From: Erodium maritimum
Lineage: Eukaryota > Streptophyta > Magnoliopsida > Geraniales > Geraniaceae
Assembly: GCA_963921825.1 (NCBI GenBank)
Contig: OY997591.1
Coordinates: 37,221,825-37,285,824 of the forward strand
Reading direction: 5' to 3'
DNA: 64,000 nt
The position numbers and the translations under genes are program-made. Below the pieces are notes generated by a model, which saw only the letters and a program-made list of their open reading frames with translations, had not been told where the DNA came from and ran no database searches. Below, in pieces: positions 12,029 through 23,495 of the stretch (positions are counted from its first letter, which is position 1; each line of letters begins with the position of its first letter).

Positions 12029-12337
12029 AAACTTTGTACCATATGGATATTTCTTGTAGTCTCTTTTAGTTTTACCAATAATATATCTATTTCACAATTA
12101 TTTGGGTATTCTTATGAACCATCTGACATCTTAAAGAAGAAGATAATGAATACACTTAAATTTCATGTTGATTGAGTCTTGGGGTATTTTGTAAAATATG
12201 ATTAAAATGACATCTCTTTGTTATATTTTTTTATATATTAAAATTTTTCTTTACAAATAATAAATTAATAAAATACAAAAACTCTCTCGTAACTTGAGAC
12301 CTATTCCTACCCCTAGCCGCCTCTTCTCTGCGCAACT

Positions 12338-13475
12338 ATGGTGTTTTCCTCCTCTGATCCCGCCGTTATTTTGTCGGCTGTTGTGGCTACACCTGTCACT
12401 AACGGTGATGCTAGGCCTAAGGCTCGTGTCGTCCCTGTGGTTACAAGCCTGGTGCAGTCCATTCCCTCGCAGAACGTGCCCGGTACTGGGGATTTGACTC
12501 GTCCAAGGAGAAAACCGAAACCATCCGAACCGGCGATGCTCCCGAACCTCTTGTCCGATTTGGTGCCTTTCTCCATGGGGGTCATCCCTCCTCCTCCTTC
12601 CTCGAAGTCGAGGCGTGGACGACCAGTGAGGCGGGCCAACGTTGCTTTGTCTTTAAGCAATATGCGGCCGCCTTCTCCCGCGTCGCGCCTTGCCCTTCCT
12701 TTGCCTCCACCCAACCCTAACCCGACGAGCCTCGTTCTGCCTCTAGCCTTTGCTAGCGACGCAACTCCTAGGGTTGTAGTCTCGGTTCTCCAACATGACT
12801 CACCACCTCCGCCTCCTCTCTATGCCTTTGTCGCCCCTACAACGGTATCCGACGAAAGGAAAGGCGCCAATGGAGGACCTTCCTTGGACGGCAATGGAGG
12901 AACTAGGGTTGGGCCATTGTCTCCCCAATCATGATCGAATCCCCCTAATCCCTGCTGGCCTTACGATCCCAACAGGTTTGGGTCGGGGCCGGTCGTCGAG
13001 CCTAAGTCTGGATGAGCCTTCCTTAACAACTGTTGAGTTAGGCCCGGACCTCCATGCTGCTTTGGCGACTCTAGAGGATGTGTTGTCTTCATATTCGATC
13101 GAGGATGATGAGGAGGTCGAGGTTGTCGTGTCGTTCTCTCCGGCCATCTCCACGGCTATCGCCAGGCACTAGAGGGGTATGATGGGCAAGCTCTGGTCGT
13201 CGACGTCCCCCGGAAGGAGACTCTGCTCCGAATCATCACCACCACATGGGGCCGAGCCACAGAGGGTCTCTTCGCCAAGGAGTTGGGACCAGACCTCTTT
13301 GGTTTCTACTTCTGGTCGTCGGAAGTACGTGCATGGGTTCGAGGTAATGAACAATGGTATTTCGACGGGCGTGCTCTTCTCCTTGGGGACCTAGATCACT
13401 ACGCCCGGGACGTGCTGACGTTCGATCGCATGCAGCTGTGGGATCATGTGTGGGGACTACCACCTCTGGTCTGGA
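12338..13475 (+). pseudogene. ORF1/gag-like protein remnant, Pro-rich start then DUF4283-like domain
   Basis: The frame from 12338 encodes about 198 residues rich in Pro, Ser and Arg. A shifted frame continues to 13172, and a third from about 13178 gives a DUF4283-like block (LVVDVPRKETLL, FGFYFWSSEVRAWVRG, WDHVWGLPP). DUF4283 is common in the first ORF of plant LINEs and binds nucleic acid in the element's RNP. At least two frame changes and a stop at 13170 make it a pseudogene. GC content is much higher than in the flanks, as usual for these ORFs. Confidence 0.65.
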
Positions 13476-13864
13476 CATGTCTTTAGTTGGACAAGTATGA
13501 GGTTTGTTATGTTTAAGTCATTTTTTTCAACATAACAAACACAAGAAAAGAATATGAAACACAATTTCTCCATCCTCTCCATTGCAATTTCGGCCAAGGC
13601 AAGCTCCCATCTCCATTTTGTGTTCTTGAGTCCTCAAAGAGAAGAACTGCGTGGCTTTGATTCCTATGTGGATACGTAGGCGTCTTTGAGACTCAAGTCA
13701 ATCTTTCGTTACCTGGTGTTCTTGTTTTGGTAAGAAATAGTGCTGAATTTTTCTCTTGTGAATCTATTATTTGTTAGTTGTTTCATTGTTTTAATAGTCT
13801 CTTGGTTTTCATTGATTTTCCGCTGCGAGTTTGTTCATCTCCAACCCTACCTCGAGACTTAACA
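13476..13864 (+). mobile_element. Copia LTR 3'-end fragment (plus)
   Basis: The ~389 bases match the last part of the copia LTR (compare 25933-26323), ending 'cgagacttaaca' where the intact LTR ends 'cgagacccaaca'. It overlaps by ~175 bp, in inverted orientation, with the start of the minus-strand fragment at 10549. In that overlap the two fragments resemble each other more than either resembles the copy at 24635 (for example 'cggccaaggcaag'). No primer site follows, so no internal region is attached. Confidence 0.9.
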
Positions 13865-14432
13865 CCTGAGGATGTGGGAGCTGCTGCGATTGGAGCGCTC
13901 AAGAGGTCTGGAGCTGGAGAGCCTCAGGATTATCAGGCGAAGGCTTGTAAGCAGCCCCGCCAGGAGGGATGTTAGACCAGTCGAGCCACATGGACTGGCC
14001 CTAGGAAGGGTCGCTGGTCGATGCTTTGCCTCTCACCACTACTGTTGAAGTCTCTGGCCAGTCTTCGGAGCATGAATTCCAGTACCACCTCTCATCCCCA
14101 GTATTCAAACATTGCCTATATGACATCTCAATACCGTATTTGACGATTCTAGTAAGACAAGGATCAGTGAACCATTTGTTTTATTCTGTCTTTTTTAGTG
14201 ATCAAGGAACATGTTACCTGACGTACCTCGATGTACTGATATATCGTTTATAATATTACACTTTTGGTTCAAAGAAAAAAATAAATCAATAAACACAACG
14301 CACGGTACAAAAACCTAATAATTTCGTAACTAAAACAAACGGTTTTCAAAGACAAATAGTTAGGTCCGGCAAACAGCACGCGCCGATGAATGCGAGAGTA
14401 AGACAAGCCTGGCAAAGAGGTACCTAATGTTC

Positions 14433-14442
14433 GCCACGTGGC
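14433..14442. promoter_or_regulatory. Perfect G-box palindrome upstream of the ethylene receptor
   Basis: GCCACGTGGC is a complete 10-bp G-box, the classic site for plant bZIP and bHLH factors (light, ABA and related responses). It lies about 150 bp before the (CT)n tract and about 1 kb before the start codon, in the likely proximal promoter. Its function here is inferred from motif identity and position only. Confidence 0.5.
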
Positions 14443-14593
14443 AATAAAACATTAGAAAAGAGAAATCAAAGAAAATAAGTATTTCCGGATGTGACGAGGA
14501 CATTTTTCTTTGAGCGTCCAAGTTCCCTTCACTTAAAAGTGGGTCCCACCTTGAGCCATTCCCCACCACCTTCACCTTCCTTGTTAGAAATAG

Positions 14594-14618
14594 CTCTCTC
14601 TCTCTCTCTCTCTCTCTC
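14594..14618 (+). repeat. (CT)n microsatellite, about 12 units
   Basis: A pure CT run lies in the presumed promoter or 5' leader of the receptor gene. Pyrimidine tracts of this kind are common near plant transcription starts and in 5' UTRs. The exact transcription start cannot be read from the sequence. Confidence 0.95.
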
Positions 14619-15003
14619 GAAACAACGGCGCTCCCAAAACCTCTCCTCAATACCGTCGTCCTCGTGCTCATGCCTCCGTACCTCTGTTTCTTGTTTGAGC
14701 CACAGTAGCATTCCGCAGCCCCCAACCCACGATAAATACGCCTCCGCTCTGTTACTGCTGCTTATTCTGAATTCGAGGTCCTGCCCATTTCTCGGTTTAT
14801 GATGATGGACTTAAACCTTTAACCAAATGTTCTTCGGGTTTATGTCTTGGGGATTGGGGGATTTATGATTTTGATGAACCAAGGCAGTGATGCAGAAACT
14901 GATAGCAAGTGTTTTTGGTTCTATTTATGTTTCTGCATGTGAGCAAGGTGAATCGGACTGCGAGATCTGAACTGGGTTTTGCTTGATTAGGGTTTTCCGA
15001 AAG

Positions 15004-15449
15004 GTATAATCTCTATTTTTTAATTGATTTTGATGGGATAAAATAATCTAGCCGGCATTTTTGTAGAGGGTGGTGGTTCTGACCTTGATTTGTTGTTTCT
15101 CGGTCGGAATTTTTTTAATTACTGGTGTAGCTTTGTGCGTTTTGGAATGGCTTTCTTTGTTTTGGTATTTTTAATTATTTTCTGGAGAGGTAAATGTCGT
15201 GTTGTTCATCACTGTGCTATTTACGAATTCAATTTTAATATTATAGTGGAAATAGTTGTGACTTTAGACCAATTGAATGTTAGAGTTTGAGAGGATGGGG
15301 TGGGCTGAGATGAATCTCATGCTTTCAATTTTGAAATGTTAGTAATTTCTATTTCTGGGGCATTTCACGTGTAGGATGTGAAATCCTTTTCTTTCTTTTA
15401 TTCTTCTTTTATTTGTATTGTTGACAGGAATTATGAATTTTATTTTCAG
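15004..15449 (+). other. Probable intron in the 5' leader of the ethylene receptor gene
   Basis: A donor-like AAG|GTATAA lies at 15003/15004 and an acceptor preceded by a pyrimidine-rich tract (TTTTATTTTCAG) ends at 15449. The segment is T-rich, as plant introns are, whereas the flanking 14600-15000 is more balanced. The first ATG of the receptor frame is 22 bases after the acceptor. This is an inference from splice motifs and base composition. Confidence 0.5.
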
Positions 15450-15471
15450 GTGGGGATAACTTTGGTTGACG

Positions 15472-18438
15472 ATGGTATCGATCTATTTGTGTGCAATGTC
15501 AAAGGCATTTGCTACTTCTCTATTGATTTTGTCACTCCTCGCCTCTGCAGTCTTGGCTGAAAATGGGTATCCTCGATGCAACTGCGATGATGAAGGCAGC
15601 TTTTGGAGCATCGAGAGCATTCTCGAATGCCAGCGCGTGGGGGATTTCTTGATTGCTGTTGCTTACTTTTCCATCCCCATTGAGCTGCTTTACTTTGTTA
15701 GCTGCTCAAATGTGCCATTCAAATGGGTTCTCTTTCAGTTCATTGCCTTCATTGTTCTATGCGGATTAACCCATTTGCTCAATGGTTGGACTTATGGCCC
15801 CCACCCATTTCAACTGATGGTGGCCCTTACTGTTTTCAAAATTCTCACTGCCCTGGTCTCTTGTGCTACTGCAATAACCCTTATCACGCTCATCCCCTTG
15901 CTTCTAAAAGTGAAGGTTAGAGAGTTCATGCTGAAGAAAAAGGCGTGGGATCTTGGAAGGGAGGTCGGGATTATAATGAAACAGAAAGAGGCTGGGTGGC
16001 ATGTTCGTATGCTCACCCAAGAGATCCGTAAGTCCCTTGATAGGCACACGATATTGCACACAACCATGGTCGAGCTATCTGATACATTGGGTTTACAAAA
16101 GTGTGCTGTTTGGATGCCTAATGAGGGTAAGACAGAGATGCACCTGACTCATGAATCTAGAGGAAGGAATTCTGCAAACTTGAAAAGTATTCCAATTAGT
16201 GATCCAGATGTTGTACGGATTAAAGGGAGTGATGGAGTTAACATTCTCAGCCCTGACTCGGCACTTGCTACTGCAAGCAGTGAAGAATCCAGCGAGCCAG
16301 GCCCAGTTGCAGCAATTCGAATGCCAATGCTACGGGTTTGCAACTTCAAAGGTGGAACCCCTGAACTAATACAGGCTTGTTATGCAATATTGGTGTTGGT
16401 TCTTCCTAGCGGCCAACCTCGAAGTTGGAGCAATCAGGAGCTTGAGATAGTTGAGGTAGTGGCTGACCAAGTAGCTGTTGCTCTCTCCCATGCAGCAGTT
16501 CTGGAGGAATCACAGCTTATGAGAGAGAAATTGGCAGAGCAAAATCGAGCCTTGCAACAGGCAAAAAGAAATGCCATGATGGCTAGCCAGGCAAGGAACT
16601 CATTTCAAAGGGTAATGAGCAATGGGATGAGGAAACCAATGCATACAGTTTCTGGCCTGCTTTCAATGGTACATGATGAAAATTTGACCGCCGAGCAGCA
16701 AATCATAGTTGATACAATGGTGAAAACTAGCAATGTCCTCTCAACTCTGATTAGTGATGTGATGGACATTTCAACAAAAGACAATGGAAGATTTCCATTG
16801 GAAATTGCATCCTTTGGGTTACATTCGACGATAAAAGAAGCAGCTTGCCTGGCCAGGTGTCTTTGTATAAATAAGGGGTATGGTTTTGCAATTGAAGTTG
16901 ACAAGTCCTTACCGGACCATGTTATGGGAGACGAAAGAAGGATTTTTCAGGTTATTTTGCATATGGTTGGGACGCTGTTGAATGATAGCAATCGAGGAGG
17001 GTCTATGACACTTAGGATTTTCTCAGAAAGTGGAAGTGGGAGGAACGATCAGAGATGGGCAGCCTGGAAATCAAATTCATCTGATGGAGATGTATATACC
17101 AAGTTTGAAATTGGGGTAAACAATTGTGCGTCCCAGCTAGAGGGCTCAAGTTCTGGATTGCGTCTTGGTGGTAGGAGGTACACCAGTGATGGATTTGAAG
17201 AGGGCTTGAGCTTCAACATATGCAAGAAACTTGTGCAGGTAAGACGGGTTTGGGTTAATTTATTATGTGCACGTTCATTACTTTCAGGGTTGGAATAATA
17301 TTTATATATTTAGAATGTTCTGCTCTTGTGGCTTAAGGCATACTTATATCCGGTGTTGTTAGTAGACATGAAGACATGAAATACAAAAGTACCAGAAGTT
17401 GTTTGGGAGGAGCCTAAGTACTTTTAGGTCCATGTCTGATTGCTGAAACTAACCTAGTAATATGTTTCTTTGCATACAAAGATATTGTTATTTTGGTTCA
17501 TACAAAATATCCTGTGTCCATCAGCGTTTCCTTTAAGGTTTTATGTCTGGACTTAACTGTTTGGTGCCTTCATAGAGCGGCTCTTGCGAGCATGATGTTG
17601 CTGTTATTGTTTTGAAATTTCACTTGCATGAAAAGATGGTTATAAACTGTGGTTTTGTGGAATGAGTACTTGATGGAATCAGCTGTGAATGTTTATTTTT
17701 CTATGTTAGCTCTCTTGTATCTATAAATTGTGGTTCTGACATTTGTTGTAGAACACTGTTCTACTACTTGCTATATCTCGTATAGGCTTAGTTAATACAA
17801 AATTTGAACTCTTGAAATGGCTATACATACGAAAGAAATAATGGAGCTTCAGTACAAGCCTTTTCATTTTTTTTGTTTTTGTTTATTGGCAGTTGATGCA
17901 AGGCAACATTTGGTTAGTTCCGAACCCACAGGGTTTTACTGAAGGAATGGCTCTTCTCCTTCGTTTCCAGCTTCGACCATCGATTTCAATTGCCATCTCG
18001 GAACCTGGAGGATCTTCAGAGCATTCGCACTCCAACTCAGTCTTCAAGGGGCTGCAAGTTTTATTAGCTGATGATGACGATGCGAACAGAGCTGTGACAC
18101 GCAAACTGCTTGAAAAACTTGGTTGCAGTGTTCTTGCTGTATCATCAGGATTTGAATGCCTCAGCGCCATTGGTCCTGGTGGATCCTCTTACCAGATAGT
18201 TCTTTTGGATCTTCATATGCCTGAGCTGGATGGGTTTGAGGTTGCCATAAGAATTCGCAAGTTCAGAAGCCGTAGTTGGCCTTTGATCATTGCATTAACA
18301 GCAAGTGGTGATGAGGATGTTTGGGAGAAGTGTTTGCAGATTGGATTGAATGGCGTCATCCGAAAACCAGTATTGCTACAAGGTATCGCCAACGAGCTCC
18401 GTAGGGTCCTGACCCAGGCAAACAAACTTGTGTTGTGA
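15472..18438 (+). CDS. Ethylene receptor, ETR2/EIN4 type (subfamily II), join(15472..17238,17893..18438)
   Basis: The predicted protein has 770 residues (589 + 181), close to the family's ~770. ATG 15472 gives an N-terminal hydrophobic segment (about residues 11-29), the extra one of subfamily II. CNC (36-38) matches the Cys pair that links dimers. Three membrane helices (about 55-145) contain CGLTH with C97 and H101, equivalent to the copper/ethylene ligands C65/H69 of ETR1. A GAF domain (about 189-340), a coiled linker and a histidine-kinase-like region (about 375-589) follow. The phospho-acceptor His position is Asn384 (SNGMRKPMH). The receiver domain (643-765) has the DDDD cluster at 649-652, D695 (LLDLHMP), T725 and K747. 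The protein should act at the ER, bind ethylene and signal with CTR1. I do not separate ETR2 from EIN4; the sequence around 384 looks EIN4-like apart from the Asn. Confidence 0.96.
17239..17892 (+). other. Coding intron of the ethylene receptor (654 bp, phase 0)
   Basis: The donor GTAAGA follows ..TTGTGCAG at 17238, and the acceptor ..TTTATTGGCAG ends at 17892. Both exons stay in one frame (CKKLVQ | LMQGNIW). The intron is T-rich with stops in all frames. It separates the kinase-like region from the end of that region plus the receiver domain. Reading through instead gives a stop at 17298. Confidence 0.95.
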
Positions 18439-19197
18439 AAATGTCCGAGCTCTCAGCAGAGAGATGTTATACAGAAAACATTGACAGTGAAAATGGTATA
18501 CAAATTTAGCTTCTTTCTTTCAAGTGTTTGAATCGCATTAATATGTGTACATCTTCAGATAAATCAATTCTTTTACCAAGACATGGTATATGCAAACCAG
18601 AAAGGACTACTTTATTTTTTAAAAGGTAAAATATGCAGCCCCCATTCAGATTTATTAGTGCTATAGAATGTAGGATACATACTGCACTAGTGCACAGATG
18701 ATGTTCTAGCATTTGATGATGATAACTTAACATAGAATGTGGCTATACTCTTGTAGGTTAAAATCAGTGACTTAATATTTGCTTGTAGCGTTAGGCAAAG
18801 ATTATGAAATCATACCATTTCAGAATTTTGTTCTAGTACTGATTCTCCATACTCTTTATCTTTGGTCCTGAAGGTGATAATATCATTTGCATTGGATAAA
18901 GGTTTGTTATGAATGTCAAGATTGGTTTTGTCAGTGTAAAATTATAGGGTAATTATCTTTAGGGCTACTCAAAGTTTGAAAGTGTCAGACCAGGTACCCT
19001 CTGTTTTGATCACAAATCATTTACATGTCTTTATGAATGGATTACATATCATTTACATGCATTTATGAATTAAAAATCGTAGCAAATTTGTCACGTATGT
19101 GACCAATACTTTAAGATAGCTAAATGTTCGTGGCCAATACTTTAAGGTTTTTTGTACTCAACCCTTACCTTTAGGTTCCCGTATGTATTGGTAACAC
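18439..19197 (+). other. Receptor 3' UTR and downstream intergenic DNA
   Basis: The sequence is A/T-rich with no recognised gene. The first few hundred bases are presumably 3' UTR. I do not see an unambiguous polyadenylation signal and give no end point. Confidence 0.5.
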
Positions 19198-19475
19198 ACC
19201 TTGAGTAGCTCTATGTTTCAAAATGTTCAACAATGGGCCCATTTTTGTTAACCATCATCTATTAGAGAAAAAAACAAATAGAATATTCCACTATGTTTGT
19301 CATATAACCCCTTGTGTTGTTAAATAAAAAAAATTAGATTACCTTTAGTAGCTTTACGTTTCAAAATGTTCAATAAAGGTTCTTGTATTTTGTCATCGTT
19401 GTCTATCAGAAAAACAAACGGAATGTTCAATTCTTTTAGCCATGTGACCTCATGTGCTATTAATTATACAGTGAA
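19198..19475. repeat. Imperfect tandem duplication, ~143-bp unit, two copies
   Basis: 'tttcaaaatgttcaa' occurs at 19216 and 19359, with matching context on both sides ('gtagct.tacg/atg' before, 'aacaaa..gaat.ttc' after). The copies differ at many positions, so the duplication is old. No coding potential is seen. Confidence 0.75.
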
Positions 19476-20289
19476 ATTATCATTCATTCTAACCACTTTT
19501 TGATTTCACGTTCTAGCCTCTATCTTAACCTAAAACATCTCCCTTATTTCGTCTTCTTAAACCAGAATCTCACTAACCATGATTCATGCGATGGGGCTAG
19601 TGGAAGAGGGGTGTCAATGGCGCATCAAGCTTAGTCGCAGGCTAAGTTATTTAGGGTGGGAGACCACAAGCGAAGTTCAGATTTGAGGAAGAAGTTCGTC
19701 CTGCTCGTCGATGGTTGTCACGCCCCAAATTCAGTAAAACCGAACCTGGAGCGTGAACGTTTAAAACAATAAAACATTTGAAACCTGTTTTGAATAAACA
19801 CTTTAAAATCACCATTTAATTAATCAAAATAATAATTTACAACTTAAAAGCACGTCCCAACAAATGGACAAAAAGCAAGGAAATACGTCGCTAGACTCAA
19901 AAGTAAACCCAGAATCCCGCTCCTAGCTCTTCAAGCTTCAGAAGCTCACCTAGTCCAACCTGCGACCGGTACCTGTAGGAAAAGCAGCTAGGGGTAAGCG
20001 TTCGCTCACCACCACGGATAACAGACTGACTATGGCATACTTAGCAGACAATGCCAGTAACACCAAAACCAAACCCAACACCGGGAATACAATCCCCAAA
20101 CTCAAGTACTCAACTGACACACAACCCGTTACTTTCCTTAACAGACTCAACACTCGGACTCGTAATGTAGACCCAACAAAACGATCACGACCTCTTCCAA
20201 GGATTCAAAAGACCACCATGTAACACCCAAGATCACAAAGGATCGCACACCAAACAAGATCACAAAGGATCGCATACCAGCTGCTCAGT

Positions 20290-20500
20290 AATCTCCCTCA
20301 CTCACGCGCTTTGCCGAACCACTCAGGCCAGGCGGTCGACCTGTCTCAGTAACCTCCCTCACTCACGCGCTTTGCCGAACCACTCAGGCCAGGCGGTCGA
20401 CCTGTCTCAGTAACCTCCCTCACTCATGCACTTCCCCGACACAAAGTCGGGCCAGGCGGTCGACCTGTCTCAGTAATCTCTCTCACTCAGGTAAACACAA
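20290..20500. repeat. Tandem repeat, ~61-bp unit, in LTR copy B
   Basis: 'caggcggtcgacctgtctcag' and its context recur at 20329, 20390 and 20453, so the period is 61-63 bp. In LTR copy C the related array (42256-42540) alternates between ~48-bp and ~61-bp spacing. In copy A only one such unit is present. Confidence 0.92.
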
Positions 20501-20529
20501 TCACAATCACAAGCAAGTTCAACAAACAA

Positions 20530-21070
20530 CAACAACACAGGTTCAACACTCCACAGGCACTCATGGCCACCCAAGACACACCGACAATAACTCACGGTCT
20601 CAACAACCCCACAGGCACTCACGGCCTCCCAAGACACACCAACAGTAAAACACGGACTCAACAACCCCACGGGCACTCACGGCCTCCCAAGACACACCAA
20701 CAGTAACTCACGGGCTCAACAACCCCACGGGCACTCACGGCCTCCCAAGACACACCAACCATAACTCACGGGCTCAACAACCCCACAGGCACTCACGGCC
20801 TCCCAAGACACACCAAACAGTAACTCAGGGGCTCAACAACCCCACGGGAACTCATGACCACCCAAGACACACCAACAGTAAAGACACGGGTTCAACAACC
20901 CCACGGGCACTCACGGCCACCCAAGACACACCAACAGTAAAGACACGGGTTCAACAACCCCACGGGCACTCATGGCCACCCAAGACACACCAACAGTAAA
21001 GACACGGGTTCAACAACCCCACGGGCACTCATGGCCACCCAAGACACAACAGTAAAACACGGGCTCTCAT
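20530..21070. repeat. Minisatellite, ~58-bp unit, about nine copies, in LTR copy B
   Basis: Units contain 'ctcaacaaccccacgggcac' followed by 'cacccaagacacaccaacag'. The array is homologous to the 55-56-bp array of copy A but differs in unit length and sequence, so each array has been homogenised separately. Confidence 0.93.
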
Positions 21071-21089
21071 GGCCACCCAAGACACAAAA

Positions 21090-21410
21090 TACACAATCAA
21101 CCTCCGGCATAACCAATGCCTCCAACAGTTCTAATATCAACAGTTTCACAATCAACCTCCGGGCATGGTCATATGCCTCCAGTACTTCTAATACCGATAA
21201 GTTCACAATCAACCTCCGGGCATGGTCATATGCCTCCAGTAATTCTAACATCGCTAAGTTCTCTGCTCCTACGACACTACTAAGTGTCACATGCATTTCC
21301 AATCTTCGATAACATACTTAACCCACGACACCCCAAGTGTCACATGCATTTCTAATATTCGATAACCTACTTAACCCACGACACCCAAGTGTCACATGCA
21401 TTTCTACTGT
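21090..21410. repeat. Two further tandem modules in LTR copy B: ~58-bp 'cctccgggcatggtcatatg' and ~55-bp GACAC..GTGTC units
   Basis: The first module, 'caacctccgggcatggtcat', occurs about three times (21090-21240). It is followed by about three units with 'cacatgcatttc' and a GACAC/GTGTC inverted motif (21265-21405). Counterparts lie in copy C at 42805-43095, and the second module also in copy A at 3194-3370. Confidence 0.85.
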
Positions 21411-22870
21411 TAACTTTCCCTAGTCAGGGCCGAGATCCGGCTACTTTTCCCTACCTCGTATGCTTTCTCCAAAAGCGCACAATTAAGCTCCGGCGTGATC
21501 TCGGTCACTCGCCTAGCTTTCCCTTTCCTCTGTCCGCAGCACGATCTAAAAGAACACAATTTTAAACTCTTTTAAGCTTGCAGGCATAAACTGAATTTTA
21601 ATAAACCCGACGCCCAAAAGTAACCCCGACAATGTCGATCACTCCCAAACTCCCCAATTACTCGACATTGTCGATATTGGACCCGGAAAGGCCCAATTCG
21701 CCTGACATGACGAATCTGCCCGGGTTTTGGAAACGCCCTTCCGGGGCTCCGAAAATTCCCGTTTTCGTTTCTACGGTCTTAGAATAATTCAAGGGTTCCT
21801 ATGCACTCGACGGATTCAAATTCCGACTTTCGAGTAATTTAATTAGCGTTTAAAGTTTCTAAACCCGTCAATTACAACTTCCACAATTTAATTCCAAATT
21901 TCGATCTGGTTGTGGATAAATTACTCGAGGAACGTTCTAAACCACTCGAACACGAAAACCCGATACCCGAGCATGTGGGCCCCACACGGCCACAATGGCA
22001 AAATTCCCTTTTTGCCCCAAAACGTTCCTAACGAACCCCAAACCTCAACCATTCATCTTTAAACCAATTCTAACCAAAACCCAACCATATTTGAATCGTT
22101 TAAACTCAAACCCTAAAAATTCGAACTTAACAAAACGAAAATCGGTTAGGTGCTCACCGTAGAGAATGACGGTGTGAACTCGATTCTTCGATCGTTGAGA
22201 CGATCCGTCGGTTGGATCGTCGGGAAATCACAAAACTCCAACCATTTCTTCTCTTTTTCTCCATTTTCTCCTTCTCTTTCCTCTCTCCACTTTCTCTCTC
22301 CAAAACTCTTAATTTTTCTAACTTTTCCGAGAACAACACACTTCCTTTCCTTTTGTTTTGTTTCAAAAAAGTAACAAATAATACTTAATTATAAAACTAA
22401 CACTATTGAAGTCTTCTCTTGTCTTGTTCAAAAACCTAACACCACCACATAGTTGACATGTGGTCAAGTGGGTCCCACACCTTTTTGGAAAATATGTCCT
22501 AGATATTTTCCAATCAGATTCGCAAAATTCGGACGTTTCGGGCCCTGAACGGGCACTTTTTCCAAGAAATTACGAAACTTGACGGGCTACACGGAAACGG
22601 ATCAAATAAGACCGCTGCGACAACGGCTAAGCTTTTTGGATCCAAAACGGTCCTCGAATGGACCAAAACGTCGCTCGGTTGACTTTTCCCAAAATGATCA
22701 GAAAGTTGCCCTGAGTCCCCTGGAACTCACTTTGGTCGATATCGGGGTCAACTTAAGTCCGGTATGACCCTCGGGGTCAAATTAAGGTTCATTTAAGTAC
22801 CAGGCTAAAAAATTTAAATTTTCCTGTTTTTCGCAGGTTTGACTGGCGTTGACCGGGAGTGGTTATTACA

Positions 22871-23495
22871 ATGGTTGTCTTCCCTGTTGTCTCGTGATGC
22901 TCTTGCGCTTGCCAATGGTCAAGAGTTGTAGCGGAAGCAAGTTCCAATCGAAGAGCCAGCTGAAATCTACTACTCATTCTCAACTGTTAAAGCGAGTTGC
23001 ACGGTTCTAGATTTAGAGACAGTATTGTGCTATCGTGGAAGAAGGAAATTGGAATCGCCGTGATCATGATACGACCAAGTGAGATCTAGCGGCGGAGGAA
23101 AAGTGCGGAGAAGGTCTTAATGGTGTTCACCGTCTTTGACGGTGAGATCTAATGTTCTTATCCGACGAACAAGCAAGCATTAAGCCAAATCTGAAGAACT
23201 GAACGGTTGCAGAGCTCAAGCGTCTTCGTTTGGAGCCTGGCGCCCAACCTGGGGGCGTCCACATTTCGACGAAGCTCGTTCCAATATTTTTCTTTTATAA
23301 AATATTAATTTAATTATTGAAATAATTAGTTAACTAAGATATTAAGTAAATATATCAACTGGTTAAATATAATTAATTAATAAAAATCATTAACAGAATA
23401 AAGAGCATTACTTAATATAAACTGATATTCTAATGAATTAATTAAAAAAATATGAATAATCCAGTAAATTATATGAATTAATTACATAATTGTTA
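22871..23495. other. Intergenic DNA without recognised features
   Basis: The first ~400 bases have moderate GC and continue the pre-insertion sequence that also lies left of 19715. The rest (from about 23280) is very A/T-rich. I see no gene, repeat or element end here. Confidence 0.4.

Larger units (their letters stand above)
12282..14283 (+). mobile_element. Decayed LINE-like element with a DUF4283-type ORF1, copy 1, interrupted by an LTR fragment
   Basis: The start 'ctctctcgtaacttga' and the opening coding region match a second copy at 24036. The end, an A-rich tail near 14270-14283, also matches the end of that copy (24595). No RT is present in either copy. In copy 1 an LTR fragment (13476-13864) interrupts the sequence. 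It is probably a non-autonomous derivative of an L1-type LINE that kept ORF1 and the 3' end but lost ORF2. Clear TSDs were not found. Confidence 0.6.
19716..22870 (-). mobile_element. Solo long LTR (3155 bp), copy B, with 5-bp TSD ATGGT
   Basis: The ends are TGTCACGCCCC.. at 19716 and ..GGTTATTACA at 22870 on the + strand. ATGGT precedes the element (19711-19715) and follows it (22871-22875). Homology to LTR copy A runs through the whole length. No internal region is present, so it formed by recombination between two LTRs. It carries four tandem-repeat modules: 20290-20500 (~61 bp), 20530-21060 (~58 bp), about 21090-21260 (~58 bp) and about 21265-21405 (~55 bp). Confidence 0.95.

Noticed and set aside
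15466..17298. Receptor as a single-exon protein of about 610 residues starting at 15466
   Set aside because: 15466 is TTG, and the last 19 codons are intron; clean GT..AG sites join 17238 to 17893 and restore the receiver domain.
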